From: Takakia lepidozioides
Lineage: Eukaryota; Streptophyta; Takakiopsida; Takakiales; Takakiaceae
Direction: 5' to 3'
NCBI GenBank assembly: GCA_030704615.1
Contig: CM060733.1
Location: forward strand, 53,504,001-53,568,000
DNA: 64,000 nt
Under the pieces are notes generated by a model. The model was not told the DNA's origin, did no database searches, and worked only from the letters and a program-made list of their open reading frames with translations. Positions within the stretch are counted from its first letter, which is position 1. Each line of letters starts with the position of its first letter. Of this stretch, positions 1 to 12,579 are shown piece by piece. Position numbers and translations under genes: made by a program.

Positions 1-1020
1 ATCATAGGTCTCCAAAGCCACCATCCCACGTCCCTGCTGTGCATACCCTGCAAGCATCGCGTGCCACGACACAAAACTCCCTTCGCATCTGGTACAATTG
101 CAGCTTTCGCGATGCAACCATGGGCCTCTTTGCCCTTTTCCAGGGCTGCCAGGCTTGCACACGCATTGCAAACGCAAACAAACGTGATGTGGTTGGGCTC
201 CACCCCTTCCCACATCATTTGATCATAGGTCTCCGAGCCACCATCCCACGTCCCTGCAAGCATCGCGTGCCACGACACCACATCTTGTTCAGCCATAGCG
301 TTGAAAACTCCCTTCGCATCCTCAATGCACCCACATTTGGCATACATGTCCACCAGGGCAGTGTTCAGAATGCTTTGACGATGTCACCATGGACCTCTTT
401 TCCCCTTTTCCAGAGCTCCCAGGCTTGCACACGCATTGCAATCACAAACAGATGTGATGTGGTTGGGCTTCACCCCTTCGTGCAGCATTTGCTCATAGGT
501 CTCCAAAGCATTTCTACCACACCCATGCTTGGTAAATCCTGCCAACATTATATTCCACGTGATCAAAGATCGATCGTTGAGGCATTCGGTTGAACACTTG
601 GTGAGCATCCATGATGCTCCCGCACTTAACACATACATGTTGACAAGGGTGTTAAGGAGAAAAACACTTGGCGTGAATCCACTTTGGATAATGTGAGTGT
701 GCACCTGCTTTCCAGCTTCCAGACCTTTCATCTTGATGCACTTAAGCAAGAGACAGACAAACGTATCTGAATCTGTTGGAATGCCTCCGACATTTGGCAT
801 ACATGTCCATGAGGGTATTGTTCAGAATGACATCTGGTACAATTCCAGCTTTCCCAATGCAACCATGCACCTCTTTGCCCTTTTCCAGGGCTGCCAGGCT
901 TGCACATGCAAACAAACGTTATGTGGTTGGGCACGGGCGTCGCGTACACCACACCTTTTCCAGAGATCCCAGGCTTGCACACGCATTGCAGACACAAACA
1001 AATGTTGAGCTTTTTTCTCC
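1..1020 (-). pseudogene. PPR protein pseudogene, copy A
   Basis: Read on the minus strand, this stretch gives pentatricopeptide-repeat sequence of the PLS type. The best block is at 384-800, with FVCLLLKCIKMKGLEAGKQV, then a HTHIIQSGF.. helix, HGCGRNALETYEQMLHEGV and NACASLGALEKGK. Neighbouring blocks continue in other frames with several shifts, so no complete reading frame remains. PPR proteins bind organellar RNA. Here the repeats lack an intact start, an organelle transit peptide and any visible E/DYW tail, and the window edge cuts the 3' side. Copy B at 31.2-33.0 kb on the opposite strand has nearly the same repeats, so the two are paralogues. Pseudogene status is clear; the parental gene is not identifiable from here. 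Confidence 0.8.
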
Positions 1021-1039
1021 TCATCTCTGCTATCTGTTT

Positions 1040-1610
1040 TTGTCAAAGTCATTCCAAACTACCACAGATCCACCCAACGAGCTAACTTACAGAATTCAAT
1101 ATGCATCTCAGGCCGAATCTGATGAGAGGGAAAAACAGGCTGAAATAGGTCGAAGAAGAAGGTGCCTTCACCACATTGTCCTTGACAATTCAGTATGCAT
1201 CTCAGGGCAGAGTCTGATGAGAGGGCAAAACAGGCTGAAATAGGTCGAAGAAGAAGGTGCCCTCACCACATTGGCCTTGACCTATGCGAATTGCGTCTGC
1301 TACTCTCTGTCATCTAACAGGCATTCAACTTTTTGCCTCGGTTGTCCCACCATTGACTGGGGTCAGAATTCAACATGGAAATTTAGGGCTGATCATGAAT
1401 ATATCCTCAGCCTTGCTGCTAGCAGCTGACACTGACGTCGTGAAATTCTTCCAACAAACACCCCAACCCTACTTATTACAGTAGCACCCAACGAGCTAAC
1501 TTACAGAATTCGATATGCATCTCAGGGCCGAGTCTGATGAGAGGGCAAAACAGGCTGAAATAGGTCGAAGAAGCATGTGCCCTCACCACATTGTCCTTGA
1601 CATTGTGCCA
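1040..1610. repeat. Dispersed repeat family, three local copies
   Basis: A unit beginning near ACGAGCTAACTTACAGAATT and running through GATGAGAGG..AAACAGGCTGAAATAGGTCGAAGAAG to a CACATTGTCCTTGAC end occurs at about 1077-1190, 1190-1280 (partial) and 1488-1600. Between them lies a second block with CATTCAACTTTTTGCCTCGG and CACCCCAACCCTACTTATTA. Both blocks recur in reverse orientation at about 41945-42310 inside the large CACTA element. No coding signal is convincing. The family is unidentified. Confidence 0.75.
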
Positions 1611-2607
1611 TGACCCATGGAGGATTTGACCGACCATCAACCCAAAAGGACCTCTTGTGTGTGCTGCTTCCGGTAATGTCGGATTGTTATGTGAGAACCA
1701 CCACGGTGCAGCTGAGCAGGCAGTGATTGAAACACGGCCTGCTAAGACCAAGCTGACTATCCCAAGAACCTTGTAAACATCAGGAAGAATACCAAATCAT
1801 GGTACTAACAGGAGCCGCCGAGAGACCACATTTGCAGGATGGACAAACTCTTCACATCGTACATTAAGCAAAAGCCACACCTTGCGATTGCGGTTGTCCC
1901 ACCATTGTGCAAATTCCTGTGAGAGCTCCTGCGATGTACTCATAATCTGCAAATGGAAATGTCTCCATCTGCGATCGGACGAGGGGGCATCATCCTCCCT
2001 TCCCCGCGCACATTTCTCCCGGGTTTTTTTTTTTCCCGTTATTTTTGGGCAGTCCGGGTAGATAGACGACGTACGAAACGTGGCGACGACGATGACGTGG
2101 CACTATGGCACCCTATTCCTACTCTACGCTAAACTAGCTCTCGACCTTCGGTCGTAGTTAGAATTTCATTATATCTCACAAATGCACAATCAATATGGAT
2201 TAGAATCCACCCATCTTTACATTGCCGATAAGCTCTTTTTTTTTTTTTTTTTTTTAAAAACCAGAACAGATAAGCTTTTGATAGAGATATTATAGAAAGA
2301 TTACACATGTATGTCTTTATCTTATCTTCAAGTTACATTTGTACGACTGCAAAGTTTGTGTTGTATAATTTTGTTAAGTTCTACATGAATAAATGTTAAT
2401 AGCCCCAGTAAACGCCATGTGGAAATAATCTATTTGACAGTTGGTGGTTAGTTTACATATTTGTCAATTTCAACTCCTTGTTTGTTGACTTTCAACTACC
2501 TTCGTGTTTTTTTTCAAATCATGCACCGCCGTGTGTAGGAGACAATGATTCATTCGGTTGCAGTGTGAGAGTATGGACTCTAAAGAGTAGGGTCACAACT
2601 TATAGCC
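1610..2607. other. Intergenic: PPR 5' block and EFHC upstream region
   Basis: No gene is seen. Positions 2070-2170 contain a block with the perfect hairpin CGACCTTCGGTCG (about 2142-2154) that recurs in reverse orientation at 30890-30965, upstream of PPR copy B, so it is probably the old 5' region of PPR copy A. A T20 run followed by A5 lies at 2236-2260. The AT-rich stretch 2260-2607 would hold the promoter and leader of the EFHC-like gene; I see no convincing core promoter element. Confidence 0.5.
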
Positions 2608-5600
2608 ATGGAGCTACCAGCCTTCACCTTTTGTCATCCACCGGTACAATATCCCATTTTTTCTTATTGTGTTTCAACCTATATGTACCTCTACAAGTTG
2701 TAATTAAGTAATGAAGTCAGATAACATCTGAACGAAGTGAGTACATATGTGACAACATCTAGTTTTAGATCTAGATTATAATGATACAAGAAGCGTTTGG
2801 TACAAAACCTTATTACGTGCCAACAACACTATTTCTCATACAATATTATTTTGATTGATGGTTGTGTGTGGCAGGAGCAACCACGCCGCAAATCCCAATC
2901 TTTAAATTTCTCAGAAGATGGGTATCCCCAGGTGCGAACCATGGGAAGGATGAAAGAGGTGCTAGTCAATGATACCCAAGAAAATTACGAGAATGCTGGC
3001 GCATGCTATGCATGTGTAAAACAATCTAGCGGACCCCAACCCACTTGGTTGAAATACGACCGTCAGGCAAACTCCGACTCCTGCATGCTTATATATAGAA
3101 AAGAGGCAGTGATACATCAATTGTGTTTTCAACTTTTGCAGATTGGGGGTCTTACAAATTCATTAAGAGAAAAATAAAAAATGTGATGGGTTCCTATCAG
3201 ATATGTGTGAGAGAGAAACATGTATGCATTGATGAGAAAAACTGGACATCCACACAAGTATGATGATATCACACTCATAAAAAGGATATGGATAGTATGC
3301 AACAAAATATATATATGCATATGAAATTAAAGATTCCAGCAGAAGTAATATTTTGAATACAACCTACCATTAGGTCTACATTTTCCATTCAAATTAAGTT
3401 CAATCAATGAAATTTTATGTCCATATAGTTTTGAAATTGGTTGAAATTTCACAATTGAAAACATTTGTGGGTATATAGGTCTTGCGATTCTTCGGCTATT
3501 TTAAAGAGCAAGTTGATGAACGGATGGAGGAGAACTATCGCATTCGGAAATGTACATTGTATTACTATCTTGCCGATGGCATGATTCACATTGGGGTACT
3601 AGACTACACTATCAATATTATGCAATGAGAGATCACCACCTCCAAAGTGTATTTGCCGAAGTATAAAAAATGGTTCAATATACTATGGCAATATAACCTC
3701 AAAATATTTTCTCAACGATGAAGTGTACATCATGGATCCCTACTTAGTGATGGTATTACACGTCTAAAACCACCGATAAGGATTATCATTATTATTACTT
3801 TTATTACTTTTGAAATAATTCTTGGGGTCTCACTACTTGAAGACAGAGTAATCTTTGGTGTGATGTTGAAATGAGGTTGTCATGAGATAAAAATCATTGG
3901 TCTTACGTGTAATTGGAACCCATGCCAACTTGAAAGTTGATAATGACTGGATATATAATATTGAGCATAAAAAGAAATTGGTCTAAAATTAAGCTACGTA
4001 CCTACAATATCCAAGAAATTTGTAGACATGTATGAGCAGGGTATGTGTCTAGCAATAGATACTTATACATTGTATGGAACTTGAATGGGGATAGCATGTT
4101 TAATTGATGTTTACTTTTTATCTGAGAATTTTTTTTCACTTCAAGCGAAACTCATTAAATTGTCATGAGGATGGGTGCCCTAGAAGCTTCACAATCCTCA
4201 CTCATATCGAGCCAAAAGCCATGCTTATAAATAATCTGTGGTGGGTGGATGACCACAGGAACCAAGAGAGAAAAATAGCGGCATGCTTCAGGTACTAAAG
4301 CAACCACTTAATATGAGAATAAGTATAAATATATATTATGCATTCGGCGGAGTGTTTTGGCACCTCACATACATGAGGCACATTGTCCCTCGACGTCATT
4401 TGGGTTTCTAATGCAAACTATTGAATTTATTTTGTATCCCCATTCAATATATCTTTGGGCCATCTTTTTGGATTATTCACCAATATGAATCAACTTTGAG
4501 GACACTTGTTGATGTCTTGTCATTGAATTTAAAATGTATATACATCTCGTCATGGGCACAACTAAAAGGGGAAAAATCCAACTCAAAACCGTGTTGTTCT
4601 CTTCAATGAACAAACTTCTATGGGATTTCTTTGAAGTTGTGATTTTGAACAACAATCACACCAAGATGTAGATAACGAAGTGAATGGTGCGATTTTTATT
4701 ATTACCTCATACGTTTAAACAATATAATTTAAGTTAAATTCAAATTAGGTTCTTTATAACAACTGATATCTCATTTTCTCAACTTTTAATCAGTGTGATG
4801 GTCAGTATGTTGTTGGTTAACACATTTCTGCAATGACATGGGTACAATATTGGTATGTTGAAACAGAATTGACCTATGAGTTTATATATCATACATTAAG
4901 TATCAACATCGAAATGTGAAGTCTTCATTTAACTTAAGTCTTTGAGCTTAACTACTTGGAGAGTTTTTGGACTATTTAAATATAATATAATTATATTTAG
5001 AACATGTATGTTGTTTGATTTTGAGAAGGCAATACATTGTGCAGGGAGTATTTTTGAAGAAGCAGAGAGTACCCAATGGAAAGGGTGGGTGGATACAAGT
5101 GACAGACTTTTGCTTAGGCAAAGAGATTACTCTCTGTGGTCACACTTTCCGTATCTGCAGTTGTGATGTCTTCACTAGGGTTCTTCCCCAACCCTTTAAT
5201 TTTCACTCAAAGTTATAGACATGTTGTCAAATTTACCTTAGGATAACTTGAGTTTGAATTTCCAATTATTTTGTATTCCCGATTTAGAGAGTTTGACAAT
5301 TAGATAAAATAATAGATATACGACCGTTTCGTTTGATGTTCAATGTATATTATATGGTGAATGCAAGACCGAGACAGTTGAAGCTACCCAAAGAAGGCGA
5401 CAAGATGATAGAGAGTATTATCAACCTTTAAAAATACAAAATTAATTAAATTTATCAATGATTTTGCAATATCCAACAAAACGATAAGAGAGGCTAATGA
5501 GAGCTTTGACTAAAGTCTGAAGCTTCATAGCCAATGATGTTTTTTCCCAACTAACACCTTCCAAAAATTGATAGTAATTTGAGAACGATATAGAAAATGA

Positions 5601-8600
5601 CATACCTAAACTTCAAGGAAAATTTTCTTGAGAAGTTATTTCTGCTATTACCGAACAATGTTTAGTTTGTTCCCATTAGAAAGACAGAATAAATGCTCCA
5701 AACCCTTATGCTCACCACTATCAGACAAGGTCATGAGAGGATGGTTTGTTAATTTACATCCAACTTGATAAATATTTTAATTAGTACTAACACCGGATAA
5801 CCATTAGCTCGATGTTTATGGATTTTCAGTCTCATAAGCCACTTTTATATTAATCATGTCAAACCAAAAGTCTTATAGATTTTATTTACTCGAGTCCTCA
5901 TTGCATAGCATTCACCCACGCTGATTTTCAACGTCCACTGGAATTGTGGTACAGAGGTATTTGATGAAACAAAGGTTGCCTGTTGGAGAGGATGAAGCCA
6001 TTCCAGGGGAACCTATAGAAGCCTACCGTGACCATTATAGACATGTCTTCACCAAGAAGATCAAGGAATATGCAACAAAGCAATTTTTAGAATTGGATGG
6101 CAAAGTGTTGCGATTTTTCGCCGTTTGGGATGATCGTGATGTACCATATGGCGAGCGTCGTCCCTATGTGAGTTCTGTTTTCTCCTGCACACCCCTCCTA
6201 AGTATTTCATACATGCTTCTAAATGTAGGCGTTGATTCCACTAGTAATATAATCATCACATTAATTATAATATTATATTTGAGATCAATAGCTTAGTTTT
6301 TTCAAGCAACTTATGTGCCCTTGGCTAATCTATGGGTCTACTTTAGCGGGGATGTGTTACTGAAGGGGGTTTGTGGTTATAATATATATAACATTCTAAT
6401 CAAGAGTTTATATTGGACACAATTGAGTTATATTTTATTCTATCTCGTTAATGTAATAAGATAAATAAATATTTATTTATGTACTCACCTAATAGTTGGT
6501 AGTGTAATAATTAACAGCCATATGTCTTTCCATTCCAAGTTTTTACCAGCTACAAAGATTGACATGGTGGTTTCAAGCTAAATTTAATTTATGATTGACT
6601 TGGTGTGATGAATTTTGGAAGGGTTGATCTATCATGTGTTTCTAAAATGTAATGGAAAATTTTGGTTGGTTCTTAATACAAGGTAAGTTGTCAATGCCCA
6701 TATAGGGCAAAACTAATAGAAAACCATGAATAAAGGTTTTGTGACAACCATTGAGATTTGAAAATTAGATTGACAAGTTGATCAACAACTATCATATCTA
6801 GTTGAGATAGAGAATATTTTATGCTCTTCAGATGATTATATAGAGACAATATGATGCATAATGATTCTAATAGGACTTCCTTCCATGCTATTCCGTTTAG
6901 TTTCTATATCTATCATAGATATTGAGCCCTCTGATTTTAGTATGGTGAATACAAAACCATCAATTTCTATGTAGAATGTATATGCAAAGAAGGGGGGAAT
7001 GATCCCAAAAAATCTTATTTATTTTGTGATTTTCACATTACATTGACGTGATTATTTCTTACTGTTCTACATGATCCTAGGATCCCATGACTATTATTAA
7101 TTTATTCGTTTTTTGTATATAAATATTTAAGTTCTATCGGTTTTTTTTTTTCCCCTTATCTTTCTCTTACACACATACTTAACACCATGATATATTAGGG
7201 CTAGCTGTTTTTTTCATATGTAATATTTCAAGATTCTGAATTTTCCTGTGATTTATTTGAGAGTTGACTAGGTACTGAACTATTTTTTGGGAGATGACAC
7301 GACTGAAATCTTAGAGATAACAGAGCGCAACAATGGTCGTATGGCTTTCCCCAAATTGCTACGACGTCAAAAATTACCCAAAGACACCCCACATGACCTT
7401 CTAGGTGGGTTGTGTTTTTCAATCTTAAATGTGTATCAAATATGGGAATGCATATGCAATTATTTGAGACAATACCATATGTTTTTGGTTTGGATTGAAC
7501 CGATGATTGAACCAAGTATTCATCCAATTATTACCCTAGACAACATCCTACAAATGGCTCCATGGTAAATTAGGGCACAAAGCCACCTCACAAGTGGTCA
7601 TGGTTTCAATGCTATGTAGGTGTGTGGGTATCTCGGGACTTTCAAGTTATTTGGGGAGGTTTGGGAAACCATGTTGCCCCACTTGCCGCTGCTAGGAGGT
7701 TCCTTCCAAACTGAAGGCGGATTTAGTCTTTTGGGGTGAAGTGACACCATAAGTTTACGCTTGTTTTGGTTAAACGAAAGGATATTGAAAAAAGGGAGAG
7801 AAATCAAAAAGACAAAAATCCAATGTCTCGGCCCGTAAACCACAAGAGATAAACATAGAATCTTTGAATTAGGCATTATACATTGTATTATTATATATGG
7901 GAGAAACACTTTTGTTGTACCTTTGGTTTGTCATCACCACTATGGTGTGTTTGCTTTATGGTCCCTTGGGGTTTATAGTTTTTCTCCATTTACAATAAAA
8001 TGTAAGGTCCTCCGTCTGAAAATAAAATAAAATAAACTCTAAATAGATAAAACTACGAAGAAACATGATATTTATGATATGGCCATACCACAATTAGAGA
8101 GAGAGAAAGAGAATAGTAGCCAATGGTATTAAGTGTCTTTCCTGTCTCATTTTGATAGGCCTTCTAACACCACAAATTACAGTAATTATATTATAATATC
8201 ATTATATTCATGTTGCAGGGTCAAAGAACATGGCAACAGCAAAGCCCAAAGATGCGTATTATCGTGACACTGACTTTCATGTTGGAAGCTACATAAGAGT
8301 GTTTGATCGGGATATGCTTATACATGATGTTGATGAATTTACTAGGAACTATTACCGTACCAAATATGGTATGTCAGATGACATGCTTGAGGCTATTAAT
8401 GTCCAGGTAATTTTTTGGTTGTAGCTTTCACCAAAAAAAAATGTCAAATAAAAATCTCAGACAAATCTGCGTAATAACAAGGAGTATATAATAGCTGAAA
8501 GAGTACATTGCATATGCATATAATGAAATATTGCTATTTTTTATCAACATAGTAAATCAGATATTTGTTCAGTTAAGGGTGGAGAAGTCCAATCATTAGA

Positions 8601-11600
8601 CTCCGAAAGTTAACATTTATCATATTAGTTTGAGGCCCTTCCTCCGTCCATGTGCATCGAAATTTTTTGTACGGTTGGATAGATGATAATCAACCACAAC
8701 TTACAAGCTCACCTAATAATCAATTGTTTTCAAAAATGGTTTTCTTATTTAATAGCTCTTAATATTTTTCTCTTCATGAAATGTGGACACGTTGCCGAAG
8801 CAAACGGAAATTATGGTGTCTCTTAATCCCAAAGAGCTACAAATTGCTTTCTGGTGGAGGGTGGACATCTCTATGACATCCAACATGTGATTTGAACCCA
8901 CAACCACTATTACTGAAGTTGTGTATGCCCTTACCGATGGGCTGATGTTGGTTGTCTTCTTTCCATGTAGGTATTAGCATCTCATGTTAAAAAATATAAC
9001 GACGATGTATCATACACATTGCATATCATAGAGTAATGCAAATCAAAAGTTTGACTTGGAAGATATTTTTGTTTTAGGTGCAATGTAGGAAGAGGGCCCT
9101 GTATTGGCAAGGATGGCCATTCCACCACACAATGGCTTTGGCTCTGAAGCAGACAGCTACATGAACTGCATTTCTCTTATTCCTAAAGCAGCCCAAAAAG
9201 ACTACTACAAGTTCATCTACAAGGATGGCAAGGTTCGAGCCCGTCCCTCAACCTACGTCTAAATTTCAACTCAATAGTCCGATCTATACAAGAAATAACT
9301 TGACCCAACTAAGAGTCATGACATTCATTGCTATGTTTTGATTTTTTGTGGTTTTCTGATTTCATCACCGTCTGATATGCAACCACTCCAAGTATTTGCA
9401 ACATGTTTAGGTAGATGTATGTATGACATAAGTTCATAGGGCCCTCATGAAAAAAGCCGACTAATTAGGCACGACAATTAATATCTCTATAAACAATTGA
9501 TATGATCTATTTTTAATTAAATTATGTACACTGAAGCCATTTGTTTCCATCCTACATTTTATTGAGTTTGATATTTTGTCCATTGCAGATTTTATGTTTC
9601 TCATGTAAGATTGCTGAAGATGCCACACATAAGGTCTCCATTGTTGACAAAACACGCCAGATGGTCTTCCAAGTATATTTTTCGAGAATTGTGCTTACAT
9701 TATATCTGCTTAGTCTAGGCATTGTCACAACATACATGAGATTTACAAAAATGTATAGCAATATTGGCAATTAGGTTTGTCTTTACTCATAAAAAACAAC
9801 ATTGAGTTTACCACATTATAATTTAACGCAATCATTTGGAGAATGATAGAATAATGAATTGAACTACAAGACATATTCTTAATGAAATGGCTTTACTAGT
9901 CTATGCAGTCTGAAACATTAGAATAACATCAGTAAAATACAAATACTTTGTATTTTTTAAACTTTTTTTTTTTTACGTCAACAAGAGGAAAGACCTTATG
10001 AACCCAAATAAAAATAAAAATAAAAACCAAATTAGCTGAGAGGACGGAAGAAGAAAGAGATAAAAAGTTATACCATGTCTCTAATATAAAAAGAGGAGAA
10101 AGAACTACTTTGTTTTCAAATTATGCTCGTTGTAAACAAATACCTTTTGATCTAGATTTGAATGGAGCCAAGAGTATCGGAGGGAGTAAGAGCAGGGAGT
10201 GAGGCTTTACTTGGTAGAGTGAAGATTTCTCTTTGTTGATGAGCAAGAAAGGTGCAGGAAAGATGAAAGAAAGAGGTATAATTAAGTTGTCTTACATTGT
10301 CCATATATTGGGTGCTTTTGAACAGTACTATTTGTCAGATGATACGGTCTCAGTGTTTGAACCTCCAGCTCGAAATTCTGGATGTACATCTGGGCGTTTC
10401 CTCCAAAGATTGGAAGCTCCCCGATTGCCTGGCACCAAGAGACCTTATTGTCCTAGTGATTGTTACATGGGTGCTCGCCTTGATCTACACGAGCGTCTCT
10501 TTGATTTGATTCAAGCCGATGAATGGACCCTTAAATACATGGAAGATGACCCCAAACAGTTTCCAATGGCCAACTATGACACAGTCTCAAAAAAGGTATT
10601 GGAACCACTTACCAAGTTCACATACATTGCAATATAATTCCTCATGACAAGTGTAGATCCTACAATTTTTTGCAGTGTAGGTCTTACATGTCATATATTA
10701 TTCCTAATAAAATATTGTCCAAGTACTCGATGGACTCACCTAATAAGCTGGGTTGAATGGATGAGCCTAGATGCGTTAATTTCCTTGTTCTGATAAATGC
10801 ATTCACAAATCACTATTACTGAGTTGTGAACCTGATAAGAGGGTACATTTTCATTTTGTTTTTGTGAGGAAGGTTAACAACAATAAGGTTTGGATGTATA
10901 TGATATTTAGCCAGTCTAAATATGCCAATCTTAAGATTATATGTACTTATATTCTTGAAAACCATCATCATGCTTGATGATGTCAATTTTAATGGGAAGG
11001 GGCAGTAGCTGAGAGGTGAAGTGGCTCTTAGTTCGCAAGCTTAGACCAAAGTCTCTTCTCTCTCTTTCCCGCTCTCTCTATGTGTTTTGGGTTGGTGGAG
11101 TCTAGTAGGTATCACTATCAGCACTGACATTGTTTTATCTTATCGCATGATCTATAAACCGTTTAAAATATGTTCTATCAATCATTCTCTTAAATGCACT
11201 TGAGTAAATAATTGCTAAAATATCGACAATGAATGTAGCAATGAGTTTATCACTGATTAAGTCATCCAAAGAACTTTGTGATTTTATTTTTATTTTTTTC
11301 GGTCATAAATATATTTCATTTCATAACTTTCTTGTATAATAGGGGATCCATGTGTTTGAAACACTTGTTGTATTAAGACACCAACTTAAGGTGGAGAATA
11401 TTTTGGTCTTGCCACAGTTGAAGGGAATGATTGCCAAGTTGTCTGCGGATAAAAAGGCTGACTTACAGAAGAAGCTTCCAGGGCCATCCCCAAAGCCCGT
11501 TAGTGCCCCCAAGTCACCATGCAGTAGCCCTCCCCCAGTGTCACCATGCGGCAGCCCATGTGAAGCTACCAACAGTCCTCCCAAGTCACCAGTCAAAACC

Positions 11601-12579
11601 TGCACCAAAGAACCGCCCTCTCCAAAGAGTCCACCAAGTTGGCCTAAATCGCCAACTGACATCTCACCGTAAGTGTCAAATTCTTCACCTTGTTAGCCCT
11701 CGAAGTTTTAGATCATTCTTTTGTGTAGATTAGCCTTGTAATGCAATTAGTTATGGTCTCTGCCCAATCTAACTTGCAAATCTCCCACCACAAGTCTGCA
11801 ACACGACAAAATCTTGAAACTTATCATCAATAATTCTAGTGCTGAGGCATATTGGCATATAATAGCTCGTAGTAATCATAGCAAATGAAGAGGCGGTATC
11901 TTGTATACCCATGGCCTCAATATGGTACAACGGACCTTTAAATTGTCCAGTTGCACTATCACCACTTGCTTGAAAATTATCCATTTGACTGCCATCCAAT
12001 CCCTAACGACCCTCGTTGCTAACAAACAAAAACTTGAAAACAACCAGCATATCTTATATATAGTACTCCACATCTTGTTCCCATAGGGGCCATCTCCTGA
12101 AATGGAGCAATAGTCATTAGGTGAAGTGGACCTTAGTTACGCCAGCTTTGGGCTAAGTCTTCTCTATCTCTCGCTCTCTTTTAGTATTGCAACTTTTTTA
12201 CCAAGAAAAATCAGAAAAGAAAAGAGGGAATGTGTCCTTCAAACCAACGACCAAAAAACATAGGGATGGAGAGTAATTAAGTAATGCATCCACTTTCAAT
12301 GGGCATGATTTGAAATTATATTCCTACCAAGAAAACTAAATATCTGACAATGTTTGCTACAATTTTTATAAACTATGATGACATCAGTGAGAGAATAATT
12401 ATGTTTGTCAATATGACAGACCAAAGTCACCGCCTCCCAAATCAGAGCCTCTCCAAACATTGTTGGATAAAGCAGGGATCAAGCTAGTAAGTCAAGAGAT
12501 ACACACTCTTGAGAGATTTGCAGCTAAGAACAAAGACAAATATCCCGACGTCTACAACCTAGTTAAGACATATTTTTGA
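2608..12579 (+). CDS. EFHC1/Rib72-like ciliary DM10-domain protein, 12 exons
   Basis: The product would be a microtubule-doublet protein of motile cilia; in algae and animals Rib72/EFHC1 lines the A-tubule lumen. Exons by eye: 2608-2643, 2875-3066, 3479-3625, 5045-5179, 5955-6167, 7272-7404, 8219-8406, 9089-9232, 9589-9672, 10326-10595, 11343-11668, 12420-12579. They sum to 2028 nt (675 aa plus stop), and phases agree at every junction. Three DM10 domains: residues about 77-170 (VLRFFGYFKEQVDE, GHTFRICSCDVFTR), 207-335 (VLRFFAVWDDRDVPYGERRP, DRDMLIHDVDEFTRNYYRTK) and 390-505 (YYLSDDTVSVFEPPARNSG, FDLIQADEWTLKYME). The N-terminus (MELPAF.., then KSQSLNFSEDGYP) fits the family. A Pro/Ser-rich PKSP linker fills 545-630; no clear EF-hand follows. 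The exon 2 donor is GC, and exon 3 lacks a GT donor. The start is chosen for phase and family resemblance. Confidence 0.88.
8860..8950 (-). repeat. tRNA-like SINE fragment in EFHC intron 7
   Basis: On the minus strand the stretch reads ..CATCGGTAAGGGC.. followed by GTGGTTGTGGGTTCAAATCA, resembling an A box and a B box of a tRNA-derived internal promoter about 35-45 bases apart. It lies inside an intron and has no cloverleaf that I can complete, so a SINE fragment is more likely than a tRNA gene. Weak call. Confidence 0.35.
11002..11080 (+). repeat. Short interspersed repeat, copy 1 (EFHC intron 10)
   Basis: GCAGTAGCTGAGAGGTGAAG followed by TGGCTCTTAGTTCGCAAGC and a CTCTCT-rich tail. A diverged copy of the same unit lies at 12107-12183 in the next intron, in the same orientation. 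The length and the TTCG-containing core suggest a SINE or small MITE; the family is not identified. Confidence 0.5.
12107..12183 (+). repeat. Short interspersed repeat, copy 2 (EFHC intron 11)
   Basis: GCAATAGTCATTAGGTGAAG, then TGGACCTTAGTTACGCCAGC and a CTCTCGCTCTC tail, matching the copy at 11002-11080 over about 78 bases with scattered differences. It ends about 235 bases before the acceptor of the last EFHC exon. Confidence 0.5.

Noticed and set aside
2085-2170. Helitron 3' end (hairpin followed by TTAG/CTAG)
   Set aside because: The hairpin and CTAG-like word occur in both PPR-associated blocks, but there is no TC start, no Rep/helicase and no A|T insertion site that I can show.
2797-3177. 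Taking the open frame 2797-3177 as a whole coding exon
   Set aside because: Only 2875-3066 fits acceptor, donor position and DM10 family alignment; the rest is intron read-through.
8860-8950. Minus-strand tRNA gene in an EFHC intron
   Set aside because: B-box-like GGTTCAAATC is present, but stems do not pair; it is more likely SINE debris.
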